This document shows, piece by piece, positions 9,965 through 17,884 of a DNA stretch of 64,000 nt. The DNA comes from RUG11198 sp036342255 (GTDB taxonomy: Bacteria; Bacillota_I; Bacilli_A; RF39; UBA660): contig JAZAUS010000010.1 in the NCBI GenBank assembly GCA_036342255.1, forward strand, positions 1 through 64,000, given 5' to 3'. Numbering within the stretch: position 1 is the first letter of the stretch; every line of letters begins with the position of its first letter. The translations under genes were made by a program, and so were the position numbers. The notes below the pieces were generated by a model. It worked only from the letters and a program-made list of their open reading frames with translations, was not told where the DNA came from and ran no database searches.

Positions 9965-10888
9965 CTACTTATTATTAAAAATATCAAATAAATCTTTTTT
10001 CAACTCTCTTATCTTTCTTGAACGTCTAAATTTTCTTAAAGCAGTTTTTTCTAAACATCTTATTGATTCACGACTACAATCATAATCTTTTCCAATACTT
10101 TCTAAAGTATCTTTTTTACTATAAAAACCATATCTTCTACTTATAGTATCTATTTCTTTATCATCTTTTAAATATCTTCTTACTTCATCCATAAATAATT
10201 CATTCATCTTATTTTTAAGTATTTCATCTTCCATATTATAAATAGAATGCTCTTCAGATAAACTTTCATATAATCCACTATATACAAATAAAAATAAGAA
10301 AGCCTTTATTCTCCATTTAGTCATAACTAAATCATCATTCTTATCAAATTTTAAGTTATCATAAATATTATAAAATAATTCTTCATCTACAAATTCACTA
10401 TCAAATCCAGTAAAACTAGTTGTAATATCTTTATTGAAATTAAAATCTTTACCACTATTTTTTAATTTAATAAATTCATCTAATAAATTCCAAAACACAT
10501 CTCTATGCATACCTATATAATCATAAAAAACATTTCCTTCATCAATTAATTTACTACAAGCTTCTCTTATAAAAGTAAAATTTAATATATCTGAATAGTT
10601 ATTAGCTCCTAATAATTCTCCATCTTTAATTCTTTTTATCCACACTTCAACAAAAGAATTAATAATATCATCTATATCATAACTTCCACACTCAAATATT
10701 GCTAATCCATATCGTTTGATATAACCGTAAACATAATGTAAACTACCTAAAACAACTTCATCAATATATCCTTTCTGTAACTCTTTATCACTTATACTAA
10801 TAGCTTTCTTATATAAATCTTTCGCTTCTTGTACTGTTAATTTATCATAAGATGATATTTGTTCTCCAAATCTTTCTAATTTATCCAT
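9965..10888 (-). CDS. Sigma-70 region-4-like DNA-binding protein
   Basis: The 307-residue protein ends in a clear sigma region 4.2 helix-turn-helix: DTLESIGKDYDCSRESIRCL and then EKTALRKFRRSRK. The first ~240 residues show no recognisable region 2. It may be a divergent sigma factor, or a regulator that borrows the region-4 fold. The start is placed at the ATG at 10888, because GGGGGTAATGTT precedes it; the 24 in-frame residues upstream lie over the leader hairpin. The promoter spacer holds a 16-bp palindrome, and a terminator-like hairpin stands 12 bp before the start codon, so expression looks tightly gated. Confidence 0.6.
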   Translation of the reverse strand: MDKLERFGEQISSYDKLTVQEAKDLYKKAISISDKELQKGYIDEVVLGSLHYVYGYIKRYGLAIFECGSYDIDDIINSFVEVWIKRIKDGELLGANNYSDILNFTFIREACSKLIDEGNVFYDYIGMHRDVFWNLLDEFIKLKNSGKDFNFNKDITTSFTGFDSEFVDEELFYNIYDNLKFDKNDDLVMTKWRIKAFLFLFVYSGLYESLSEEHSIYNMEDEILKNKMNELFMDEVRRYLKDDKEIDTISRRYGFYSKKDTLESIGKDYDCSRESIRCLEKTALRKFRRSRKIRELKKDLFDIFNNK

Positions 10889-10900
10889 AACATTACCCCC

Positions 10901-10928
10901 AAAAAAAGTCTCATTACAACAATGAGAC
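10901..10928 (-). terminator. Terminator-like hairpin in the 5' leader of the sigma-like gene
   Basis: GTCTCATT-GTTGT-AATGAGAC forms a perfect 8-bp stem, followed by seven T. The T-run is followed directly by the gene's GGGGG ribosome site. The promoter lies upstream of the hairpin and none fits between hairpin and start codon, so the gene must be read through this site. That suggests attenuation. Confidence 0.75.
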
Positions 10929-10964
10929 CAATCAACAATTTTTAAACAACCCCACTGCAATAAA

Positions 10965-10993
10965 AATATAACATTTTAAAATGTTCTTGTCAA
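10965..10993 (-). promoter_or_regulatory. Promoter of sigma-like gene with palindromic operator in the spacer
   Basis: TTGACA (10988-10993), a 17-bp spacer, then TATATT (10965-10970). The spacer holds the perfect 16-bp palindrome AACATTTTAAAATGTT (10970-10985), a typical position for a repressor operator. The binding protein is unknown. Confidence 0.75.
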
Positions 10994-11016
10994 TAATAAA
11001 CTAAAAGATTACATTT

Positions 11017-11415
11017 TTATTTACCTAAAATTAAAGATATATTTTTATCTTTATCTACTTTTACATTATTTCTATCCTCTTCAGCAACTTTCCCATCAGT
11101 AATACTAACATATCTAAATATAATAGTAGTATTACCTTCCTTCAATCCTTTAAATACATATTTTTTCTTAATAGGAGCACCTACCATTTTACTATTATTC
11201 TTATCTTCAACTACATAACTTCTAACAAATTCTACTATATCTTTATCTTCTATTTCATATTCCCACTTAAATGGTACACCACCATTAGTTTTATATGTTA
11301 GTTCTAATTCTTTATCACTATTTTTTTTATAACTATTATTCCTAAATATACAAATGATTATTATTAATACCAATATTATTAATAACATAACACCTATAAT
11401 AATTCTTTTATTCAT
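11017..11415 (-). CDS. Membrane-anchored chagasin-like (I42) protease inhibitor
   Basis: This 132-residue protein has an N-terminal membrane helix (about residues 6-25) and a beta domain like the I42/chagasin cysteine-protease inhibitors. TNGGVPFKWEYE sits where chagasins have NPTTGYxW, followed by GLKEGNTTIIFRYVS, which corresponds to the G-x-T-x-I-x-F-x-Y strand. The start ATG (11415) is chosen from AGGAG 10 bp upstream. Inhibition of cysteine proteases is inferred from the family. It could also be a related domain with another ligand. Confidence 0.6.
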   Translation of the reverse strand: MNKRIIIGVMLLIILVLIIIICIFRNNSYKKNSDKELELTYKTNGGVPFKWEYEIEDKDIVEFVRSYVVEDKNNSKMVGAPIKKKYVFKGLKEGNTTIIFRYVSITDGKVAEEDRNNVKVDKDKNISLILGK

Positions 11416-11428
11416 AATTAACACTCTC

Positions 11429-12172
11429 CTATTTAATTAATTTTTCAAAAGAATTAGCATTTAATATTGTATTAGAAATAAACTCTCCTTTATAAAAGTT
11501 AGCCCAATTATTTATAATACAAGGAGCTTTCTTAGCCTTCTCTAATGAATCTATTTTAACAAAATTTAGCTTAATATTCTTATCTTTAGCATATTCTGAT
11601 AATTCTTTTATTTCATATTCCACATATGGACATTCATTACTATAATATATAGTAAAATCTTTACTATCTATCTTCATCTTCCTAGCACTATCATTAAACC
11701 TAGGAGTATCTTTATCATCAAACTGCAGTGCTAACAATTCATAATCACCTATACTATCTACTACTTTAAATCCAAAATGTAAGAAAAACTTCTTCTCCCC
11801 TAAAAATGGTTTCTTCTTACTAGATACTAATGTACATATTCCACTCTTTTTCTTACTCTTAGCATCATTAATAGCATATTCCAATAATTCTCTAGCTATC
11901 CCTTTACCTTTAAAACTACCAGCAACCCACAAACAATATATATATTCATAGTTTTTCCCACTAATAGGTACCCAAGCCGTCTCAATTGGCTCATATTCTA
12001 TAAAAATCTTACCCCTCGCATTTAATTTTCTAAACACATGTCCATCTTTTAATTTATTCTTTATCCATTCCTTCTTTTTATCCACACCATCCTGATGCTT
12101 AGGATCCCCAATAGCACAACAAATATGTTCTTCATCAATATTATTAATATCTAGATTAATATACTCATTCAT
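11429..12172 (-). CDS. GNAT acetyltransferase with C-terminal YoaP-like domain
   Basis: In this 247-residue protein, residues about 1-150 hold a GNAT fold: YIYCLWVAGSFKGKGIARELL is the acetyl-CoA loop. The last ~95 residues (from FTIYYSNECPYVEYEI) match the thioredoxin-like YoaP C-terminal domain, which keeps a single Cys in place of CxxC. The fusion is the usual YoaP layout in Firmicutes. The acceptor substrate is unknown. It lies 4 bp upstream of the chagasin-like gene and probably shares its transcript. Confidence 0.75.
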   Translation of the reverse strand: MNEYINLDINNIDEEHICCAIGDPKHQDGVDKKKEWIKNKLKDGHVFRKLNARGKIFIEYEPIETAWVPISGKNYEYIYCLWVAGSFKGKGIARELLEYAINDAKSKKKSGICTLVSSKKKPFLGEKKFFLHFGFKVVDSIGDYELLALQFDDKDTPRFNDSARKMKIDSKDFTIYYSNECPYVEYEIKELSEYAKDKNIKLNFVKIDSLEKAKKAPCIINNWANFYKGEFISNTILNANSFEKLIK

Positions 12173-12271
12173 ATTAACACAATCCTTTCTTTTTCAAAAT
12201 TATTATACCATAAATTACTATATCATATAAAAAAAGAAAATCTTATTTATTATAAAATTTTCTTTTTTACT

Positions 12272-13264
12272 TTATATTTTTAATCCTACTTTATCTCTTA
12301 CTTCATCTAATTTAGAAGAAGCATATGCTCTAGCCTTATCAGCACCTTCATTTAATACTTCTCTTAAATATTCATAATCATTTCTATATTTATAAAACTT
12401 ATCTTGAATATCTTTAATAAAATTACATATGCTATCAGCTACTTCTATCTTAAAATCCTTATAATTATAATTCTTATACTTATCATTAGCTTCTTCTATA
12501 GACATATTATTAACAACACATATTAATGATATCAAATTAGATATCCCAGGTTTATTATTTTCATCATAATAAACCTTCCCCTCACTATCAGTACATGCTG
12601 ACATTATTTTTTTTCTAGTTATTTCAATATCATCTAACATAAATATAGTTCCTTTATCATCTCTAGGTGCAGATTTACTCATCTTTATACTTGGATCTTG
12701 TAAATTCATTATTCTAGCTCCTATCTTAGGTATTTGATATTCTGGTAATTTGAATGTATTACCATATATCTTATTAAATCTCTCTCCAAAATCTCTAGTC
12801 TTTTCTATATGCTGCCTTTGATCATCACCAACTGGTACCACTTCGGCATCATAAAGAAGTATATCAGCTGCCATTAAAGTTGGATATATAAATAATCCCA
12901 TATCTTTCTCTTTCTTACCTAAATCTTTCTTCTTAGCTTTAAATTGAGTCATTCTAGATAATTCACCAACACTACATTGAAATGACATCAAAAAGCCCAA
13001 ATTACAATGTTCCAATACATCACTTTGCATAAATAAAGCTGTATTACTAATATCAATACCACAAGCCATATACATAGCCACTAAATCTAATATATTATTC
13101 CTAATCTCTATAGGATTTATATATGTAGTTAATCCATGAATATCTGCTATAAATATTAAAGAATTATATTTATATTGCTGCTCTACAAATTTTTTTATAC
13201 CACCTATATAATTAGCTAAAGTTATACTTCCAGTAGGTCTTACTCCCGTAATCATCGTTTTCAT
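12272..13264 (-). CDS. trpS: Tryptophanyl-tRNA synthetase
   Basis: This enzyme charges tRNA(Trp). The N-terminal TGVRPTGSITLANYIGG is the HIGH-class motif, FIADIHG follows, VPVGDDQRQHIEKTRD is the tryptophan/ATP loop, and KMSKSAP is the KMSKS motif. At 330 residues it has normal length. It starts 1 bp after the trpB stop, with AAAGGGGG as ribosome site inside trpB, so both genes are on one mRNA controlled by the upstream tRNA-Trp T-box. Confidence 0.97.
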   Translation of the reverse strand: MKTMITGVRPTGSITLANYIGGIKKFVEQQYKYNSLIFIADIHGLTTYINPIEIRNNILDLVAMYMACGIDISNTALFMQSDVLEHCNLGFLMSFQCSVGELSRMTQFKAKKKDLGKKEKDMGLFIYPTLMAADILLYDAEVVPVGDDQRQHIEKTRDFGERFNKIYGNTFKLPEYQIPKIGARIMNLQDPSIKMSKSAPRDDKGTIFMLDDIEITRKKIMSACTDSEGKVYYDENNKPGISNLISLICVVNNMSIEEANDKYKNYNYKDFKIEVADSICNFIKDIQDKFYKYRNDYEYLREVLNEGADKARAYASSKLDEVRDKVGLKI

Positions 13265-13265
13265 A

Positions 13266-14432
13266 TTATATTTTCCCCCTTTCTAAATCTAATACTAAAT
13301 CTAAATCTTTATCTCCTCTACCAGATAAATTAACAATTATACTATCATCTTTATTATATTTTTTAACTATCTTACTTAAAAATGCTATAGCATGACTACT
13401 CTCAAGTGCAGGTATTATTCCTTCTAATCTACATAATAGTTTAAATGCCTCTACTGCTTCACTATCTGTAACAGTTACATAATTAACTCTTTTTATAGAA
13501 TATAAATATGCATGTTCTGGCCCTATCCCAGGATAATCTAATCCAGCAGATATTGAATATGCTTCTTTTACATTACCATTATTATCTTGCATTATATAAG
13601 TCTTCATACCATGTAATATACCAATAGTATTGTTAGCAATAGCAGAAGGATGTAAACCTAAAGAAATACCTTTACCAGCAGCTTCTACTCCATATATATC
13701 AACATTTTTATCTTTAATAAATCCTGAAAATAATCCTATACTATTGCTTCCACCACCAACACATGCAACAACTGCTTTTGGAAGCCTATTCTCTATTTTT
13801 AATATTTGTCTTCTAGCCTCTTTACCTATTACCTGTTGAAAATATCTTACCATTTCAGGATATGGTTCAGGCCCTACAACTGATCCTACCAAATAATAAA
13901 CATCTTTATTATTAATTAAATATTCAAAAGCCTCATCAACAGCATCTTTAAGTGTTCCATTACCCCTATTTACTTCTACAACATTAGCTCCTAATAATTT
14001 CATTCTATTAACATTAGGTCTTTGTCTCTTAATATCTTCACTACCCATAAAAATAGTACACTTAATATTAAACAAACTACAAACTGTCGCAACTGCTGTT
14101 CCATGAGAACCAGCTCCTGTTTCAGCAATTATATGACTCTTTCCCATCTTCTTAGCAAGTAACACTTGCCCTATAGCATTATTAATCTTATGACTACCAG
14201 TATGATTTAAATCCTCTCTCTTTAAATAAATCTTACAACCTCCAAAATAGTCAGTTAAATTTTTAGCAAAATATAAAGGATTCTCTCTACCAACATAATT
14301 TTTTAAATAATAATTATATTGTCTCTTAAATTCTTTACTTCTCTTAATTTCATTAAATGTATTTTTTATATCATCTAATACTTTTTTTAATTCTTCTGGT
14401 ACATATTGACCACCAAAATTACCATATTTCAT
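13266..14432 (-). CDS. trpB: Tryptophan synthase beta subunit
   Basis: This PLP enzyme makes tryptophan from indole and serine. The 388 residues include REDLNHTGSHKINNA, whose lysine binds PLP, AETGAGSHGTAVAT, and CVGGGSNSIGLF, the phosphate-binding loop. No trpA or other trp gene is seen in the window, so the enzyme may salvage external indole. The start is set at 14432, because AGAGGA lies 7 bp upstream. A T-box and a 12-codon leader ORF precede it, and trpS follows. Confidence 0.96.
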   Translation of the reverse strand: MKYGNFGGQYVPEELKKVLDDIKNTFNEIKRSKEFKRQYNYYLKNYVGRENPLYFAKNLTDYFGGCKIYLKREDLNHTGSHKINNAIGQVLLAKKMGKSHIIAETGAGSHGTAVATVCSLFNIKCTIFMGSEDIKRQRPNVNRMKLLGANVVEVNRGNGTLKDAVDEAFEYLINNKDVYYLVGSVVGPEPYPEMVRYFQQVIGKEARRQILKIENRLPKAVVACVGGGSNSIGLFSGFIKDKNVDIYGVEAAGKGISLGLHPSAIANNTIGILHGMKTYIMQDNNGNVKEAYSISAGLDYPGIGPEHAYLYSIKRVNYVTVTDSEAVEAFKLLCRLEGIIPALESSHAIAFLSKIVKKYNKDDSIIVNLSGRGDKDLDLVLDLERGKI

Positions 14433-14476
14433 AATCATTTCCTCTTTCTAAAAAATTTTATATTTTAAATCAATGA

Positions 14477-14515
14477 TTATTTTAAATAACACCATCGCTT
14501 TACATATTGTTCCAT
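14477..14515 (-). CDS. 12-residue leader ORF downstream of the Trp T-box
   Basis: The short ORF encodes MEQYVKRWCYLK, with one UGG codon. It has a near-perfect SD (GGAGGTGA, 5 bp spacing) between the T-box terminator and trpB. Its stop lies 44 bp upstream of the trpB start. B. subtilis places a Trp-codon leader peptide after a tRNA-Trp T-box ahead of rtpA, so a second tryptophan check here is plausible. One Trp codon is weak evidence. Confidence 0.5.
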   Translation of the reverse strand: MEQYVKRWCYLK

Positions 14516-14535
14516 CAATATCACCTCCATATAAT

Positions 14536-14782
14536 AAAAAGAAACCTGTCCTAAAAATAGGACAAGTTTCTTGTGCCACCTAATAATTAATTATTTCTAC
14601 ATATACCATCATATACGTTCTTTTGATAACGGGAAGAATTACCCGATTTTTCATACTTTATATTATTTCTGAAAAACTCTCTTCGGTCCATTCAATATTC
14701 ATCCATTACAACTTTCCACCAACCAGTTGCTTTCTATAAATTTCATAAATACCTACTTCTCCAAATCACTGATTTAAAATAT
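14536..14782 (-). promoter_or_regulatory. tRNA-Trp T-box riboswitch controlling trpB-trpS
   Basis: The leader RNA shows the usual T-box order. The Stem I distal part AGAAAGCAACTGGTTGGTG comes first, then the specifier context GAA-UGG-ACC with the UGG codon at 14688-14690. The T-box sequence TAGGTGGCAC comes last, followed by a terminator whose stem halves are GAAACTTGTCCT and AGGACAGGTTTC before a T-run. Uncharged tRNA(Trp) should stabilise the antiterminator and switch on trpB and trpS. Confidence 0.93.
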
Positions 14783-14788
14783 GCCCAA

Positions 14789-14817
14789 ATTATAGCACTT
14801 ACCCATTAATTTGTCAA
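14789..14817 (-). promoter_or_regulatory. Consensus promoter of the T-box/trpB/trpS unit
   Basis: TTGACA (14812-14817), 17 bp, TATAAT (14789-14794): a perfect sigma-A consensus placed just upstream of the T-box leader. Confidence 0.9.
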
Positions 14818-14833
14818 CAATTAATAAACATCT

Positions 14834-15484
14834 CTAATCTAAAACTAAAATTTTTTCTTTCTTCTTAATAGTCAACTCTATTCCCTTATATCGAATACTA
14901 TCCTTACCAACACCATCATCTGATTTAAAAACATCTCCAATATATTCAAAATTCATTAGCTTACAATCATATATTTTTATATAATTATCCAATACTTTCC
15001 TTATATCTCCATCAGTCAAACGAATCTTATTATCTCTTTGTATAAAAGTATAATTTAAATATTCATTTAAATAATACTTAACATTTATCTTGCCATTCTT
15101 TAATCCAAATTCCGAAGATACAGTAACTTTATAATTCTTATTAAATCCAAAATAATCTATAATAGCTTTCTCTACCTCATCAGGAGTTAATATTATTTTA
15201 TCAACTTTTTTATCTTCCTCATGCTTATTATACTTTTCTTCATAAATTATTGATATTTTTTGCATACTCTTATATCTTTTTATAACATTATCTGTAAAAT
15301 CAACAGCTTCTCCCAATGTTTTAAATTTAAATACATATTTTTGCATATTATTATCCATTACTTCCATTTGAATATATATACCATTACCATCATTTTTTAT
15401 ATTTATATCTACCCAATAATTTAATAAAGAAATAGATAAACTATTACCATCAACAAACCATTGTTTCAAATCTATTTTACCCAT
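14834..15484 (-). CDS. Hypothetical protein, 216 residues
   Basis: No family is recognised. The protein is soluble, rich in Lys/Asp/Ile, and has no signal or membrane segment. An ADP/GTP-type motif is absent. The start has a strong SD (TTTAGGAGGTTATATT-ATG). It follows the 329-residue gene by 21 bp, so the two are probably co-transcribed. Confidence 0.6.
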   Translation of the reverse strand: MGKIDLKQWFVDGNSLSISLLNYWVDINIKNDGNGIYIQMEVMDNNMQKYVFKFKTLGEAVDFTDNVIKRYKSMQKISIIYEEKYNKHEEDKKVDKIILTPDEVEKAIIDYFGFNKNYKVTVSSEFGLKNGKINVKYYLNEYLNYTFIQRDNKIRLTDGDIRKVLDNYIKIYDCKLMNFEYIGDVFKSDDGVGKDSIRYKGIELTIKKKEKILVLD

Positions 15485-15505
15485 AATATAACCTCCTAAA
15501 GAATA

Positions 15506-16495
15506 CTATCCATCTATAATAAGCTTTCTACTATAACCATTCAAATGTTTATCATATTTTTCCTTAATCTCATTAAATCTAATTATACTTCTTTCTAACC
15601 CTATATATTTAGTATAATCTTCACCAATTAATTGTAATTTATCTAAAGTAATAACATACTTTTCATAATTAGATATTAATTTACTTACATCTTCATATTT
15701 TTCTTCAATTAACAATTCGTTTATTTTCACATCTAAGTATTTTAATAGTGTTAATTGTATAGAGCCCAATATACTATGTTGTTCACTTACCATTCTGATA
15801 TTATAATTTATCTCAATATTTTTAAATATATAACTTGCAAGAGTTGGATTATATATTATCTTATTTAATTCTTGCTCCAGAAGTTTTGTACCTTTATTAG
15901 AAAAATATGATTTTAAAAATACTTCTTTACCTACCAATTGAATCAATTGATTAATTAAACAAATTTCAATATAACATTCAGAAAATATAATATTAGTTCC
16001 TAAAACTAATTCCATAGATATTATTTCTGTTAATCCTTTTGTTAGTCCCTTATTTTTATCATTAATACTTGTTGCTGGATATTTATCAAAACCACACCAA
16101 AAAGTATCAGTTTCTTTATCATATTTACTAGAAGCCATACGAGATAATTCATAAAGCAATATCTGTAAATAATATTTCCAATAATAATCTTTAGGATTTG
16201 TATGCATCTTAGCCTTTTTCCACAAATCTTTTAAAGTTTTTTCATCCATTACTAAACTATTATTAACAATATCATAGCCAGTATATCTAGCATATCCAAC
16301 TATATCTTTAGTTGTATTAGATAAATCAATATCAATATTTAAAATAGCTTTAAGACTCTTAATATTTCTATATATATTCTCTTTGCAATCATCTGGAATT
16401 ATCTTTTCCAATAAGTTTAAACATCTTATCATATATTCCTTTTGTTCAATTTCAGGATTTGTATTAACTAAATTTTCAAGTATTTTATCATTCAT
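15506..16495 (-). CDS. Hypothetical protein, possible inactive peptidase-like fold
   Basis: The 329-residue soluble protein has no confident family. Residues around 120-160 (LLYELSRMASS ... GFDKY ... KGLTKGLTEIIS) resemble the HEllHxSS...GF...G-x-NEG pattern of certain gram-positive gluzincin-like proteins. The metal-binding His and Glu residues are missing here. If that resemblance is real, the protein would be a catalytically dead relative. The SD TTAGGAG supports the start. It pairs with the 216-residue gene downstream. Confidence 0.5.
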   Translation of the reverse strand: MNDKILENLVNTNPEIEQKEYMIRCLNLLEKIIPDDCKENIYRNIKSLKAILNIDIDLSNTTKDIVGYARYTGYDIVNNSLVMDEKTLKDLWKKAKMHTNPKDYYWKYYLQILLYELSRMASSKYDKETDTFWCGFDKYPATSINDKNKGLTKGLTEIISMELVLGTNIIFSECYIEICLINQLIQLVGKEVFLKSYFSNKGTKLLEQELNKIIYNPTLASYIFKNIEINYNIRMVSEQHSILGSIQLTLLKYLDVKINELLIEEKYEDVSKLISNYEKYVITLDKLQLIGEDYTKYIGLERSIIRFNEIKEKYDKHLNGYSRKLIIDG

Positions 16496-16573
16496 ATTAT
16501 AATTCTCCTAATATAATTATAACACAAATAACAGTCAAAAAACTGTTATTAACTATTTCTTTACCTAAATTAT

Positions 16574-17212
16574 TTATTTAAACAATATAACAGTTGCTAT
16601 TGCAACCAACATCTGACACACTACATTAGATATTTCTATAACCCAATGTACCTTAGGATTTTTTAGATTAGCCTTTATTCCTATACCACATAACATTATA
16701 AATAATAATATTGCTAAAACATATAACACTAGTAAATAATATAGTTCATATCTAACAGATAAAATTATCAATGAAGTATAAATCATTACATAACCAATAG
16801 CTCCTGTTAATACTGCTATAGTATTAACCTTCTTACTTTTCTTATATATCTTAAATAACAAACCTATTATAACTAAACTAATAATTATAAGCATAATTAA
16901 CTTAATATTCATAACATATCTAAATAACATCAATCCCAATAAAAAAATCCCAGCATTAACACAAAATACTAAACTAACAGGCATCCTAAACTTAATTAAT
17001 CCAAGCCCTACTATTACTTTACCCGTAGGAATAATAAATCCAAATATTATAGATATTATAGCTCCCATTAATAAAATATACTTATATGGATTTCCCATAC
17101 CAGAATAAGTATTATTAATAATAGTAATAATAGTTATACTATAAAATATTGGATTAATATAATCCAATAATCCTAATAGTACAGAAAATTTATTTAATCT
17201 ATCCCTCTTCAT
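16574..17212 (-). CDS. Hypothetical multi-pass membrane protein
   Basis: The 212-residue protein has about six hydrophobic segments and almost no loops. No transporter motif is visible. The start at 17212 (MKRDRLNKF) is chosen because GGAGGAG lies 9 bp upstream; two earlier in-frame ATGs lie before or within that site. It is divergent from the RiPP operon with about 150 bp between them. A role in peptide export or immunity is possible only by proximity. Confidence 0.6.
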   Translation of the reverse strand: MKRDRLNKFSVLLGLLDYINPIFYSITIITIINNTYSGMGNPYKYILLMGAIISIIFGFIIPTGKVIVGLGLIKFRMPVSLVFCVNAGIFLLGLMLFRYVMNIKLIMLIIISLVIIGLLFKIYKKSKKVNTIAVLTGAIGYVMIYTSLIILSVRYELYYLLVLYVLAILLFIMLCGIGIKANLKNPKVHWVIEISNVVCQMLVAIATVILFK

Positions 17213-17313
17213 CTTCAATTTCTCCTCCATATAATTATAACACAACCATAAAATTTATACACAATAAAATTATAATTATATTCATTTGACAAACTAAAAA
17301 AAATATATTATCC

Positions 17314-17337
17314 TATAATCGAAAATTAAAAATTTTC
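17314..17337 (+). promoter_or_regulatory. -10 box and inverted repeat ahead of the RiPP operon
   Basis: TATAAT at 17314-17319 precedes the perfect inverted repeat GAAAATT-AAA-AATTTTC (17321-17337), which would cover the transcription start. The only TTGACA (17286-17291) is 22 bp away, too far for a standard sigma-A promoter, so the promoter is weak or activator-dependent. Confidence 0.4.
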
Positions 17338-17361
17338 AAATGTAATGTAAGGAGAAAGAAT

Positions 17362-17595
17362 ATGAAAAGAATATCAAAAAATGTAAATACAACCAATAGA
17401 ATAAACAAAATTAACATGATAAAGACACCCATTAATGGAACAAGTGCTTTAAAGCCTCAAACTATTGAAAAGACAAAAACAAAAGCATTAAAAAGAAAAT
17501 ACATCAAACCAAAAGCTAACATTGTAGGAATGTCAACTCAACAATCACCAGTCATGGGATGCTGGAATTGTGGCTCAGACGGAATACATTGCTAA
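17362..17595 (+). CDS. Candidate RiPP precursor peptide
   Basis: The 77-residue peptide has a Lys/Thr/Asn-rich leader (residues 1-55) with no hydrophobic signal. Its Lys-free C-terminus ends GMSTQQSPVMGCWNCGSDGIHC. Cys67, Cys70 and Cys77 with Trp68 (CxxCx6C) are the obvious modification sites. It has a clear ribosome site (AAGGAGAAAGAAT-ATG). Its last codons overlap the start of the PqqD-like gene and the radical SAM gene follows, the standard precursor-RRE-maturase order. I do not recognise the precursor family. Function is inferred from context and composition. Confidence 0.7.
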   Translation: MKRISKNVNTTNRINKINMIKTPINGTSALKPQTIEKTKTKALKRKYIKPKANIVGMSTQQSPVMGCWNCGSDGIHC

Positions 17596-17884
17596 TCATA
17601 TTGATTTGAAAGTGCCTATTATCAAAGAAAATGTTGTTATAACTAAATTTGGAGACGAATGTGTCATTAATCCATCCTTTAAAGATGAAAATGAGCCATA
17701 TGTAATAACATTAAACGATACAGGCACTTTCATTTTAAATGAAATAGATGGAATAAAAACTATCAAAGATATATTAGAAAAAATGACTGAATATTATAAT
17801 ATAAATAAAAAAATTGCTAAAAATGATTTATATGAGTTGATAAAAGATTTAGAAGAAGGAAAAATAATAGAATGGAAAAACTAA
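17570..17884 (+). CDS. PqqD-like RiPP recognition element (RRE) protein
   Basis: This stand-alone PqqD-like protein would bind the precursor's leader and present it to the maturase. The typical pattern is visible: a winged-helix beta-strand with ITLNDTGTFILNEIDGIKTI, then helices and DLYELIKDLEEGKII. The GTG at 17570 gives 104 residues but overlaps the precursor by 26 bp and has no good SD. TTG 17606 or GTG 17612 would give the more usual ~90 residues. The end overlaps the next gene by 13 bp, so translation is coupled. Confidence 0.8.
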   Translation: MAQTEYIANHIDLKVPIIKENVVITKFGDECVINPSFKDENEPYVITLNDTGTFILNEIDGIKTIKDILEKMTEYYNINKKIAKNDLYELIKDLEEGKIIEWKN

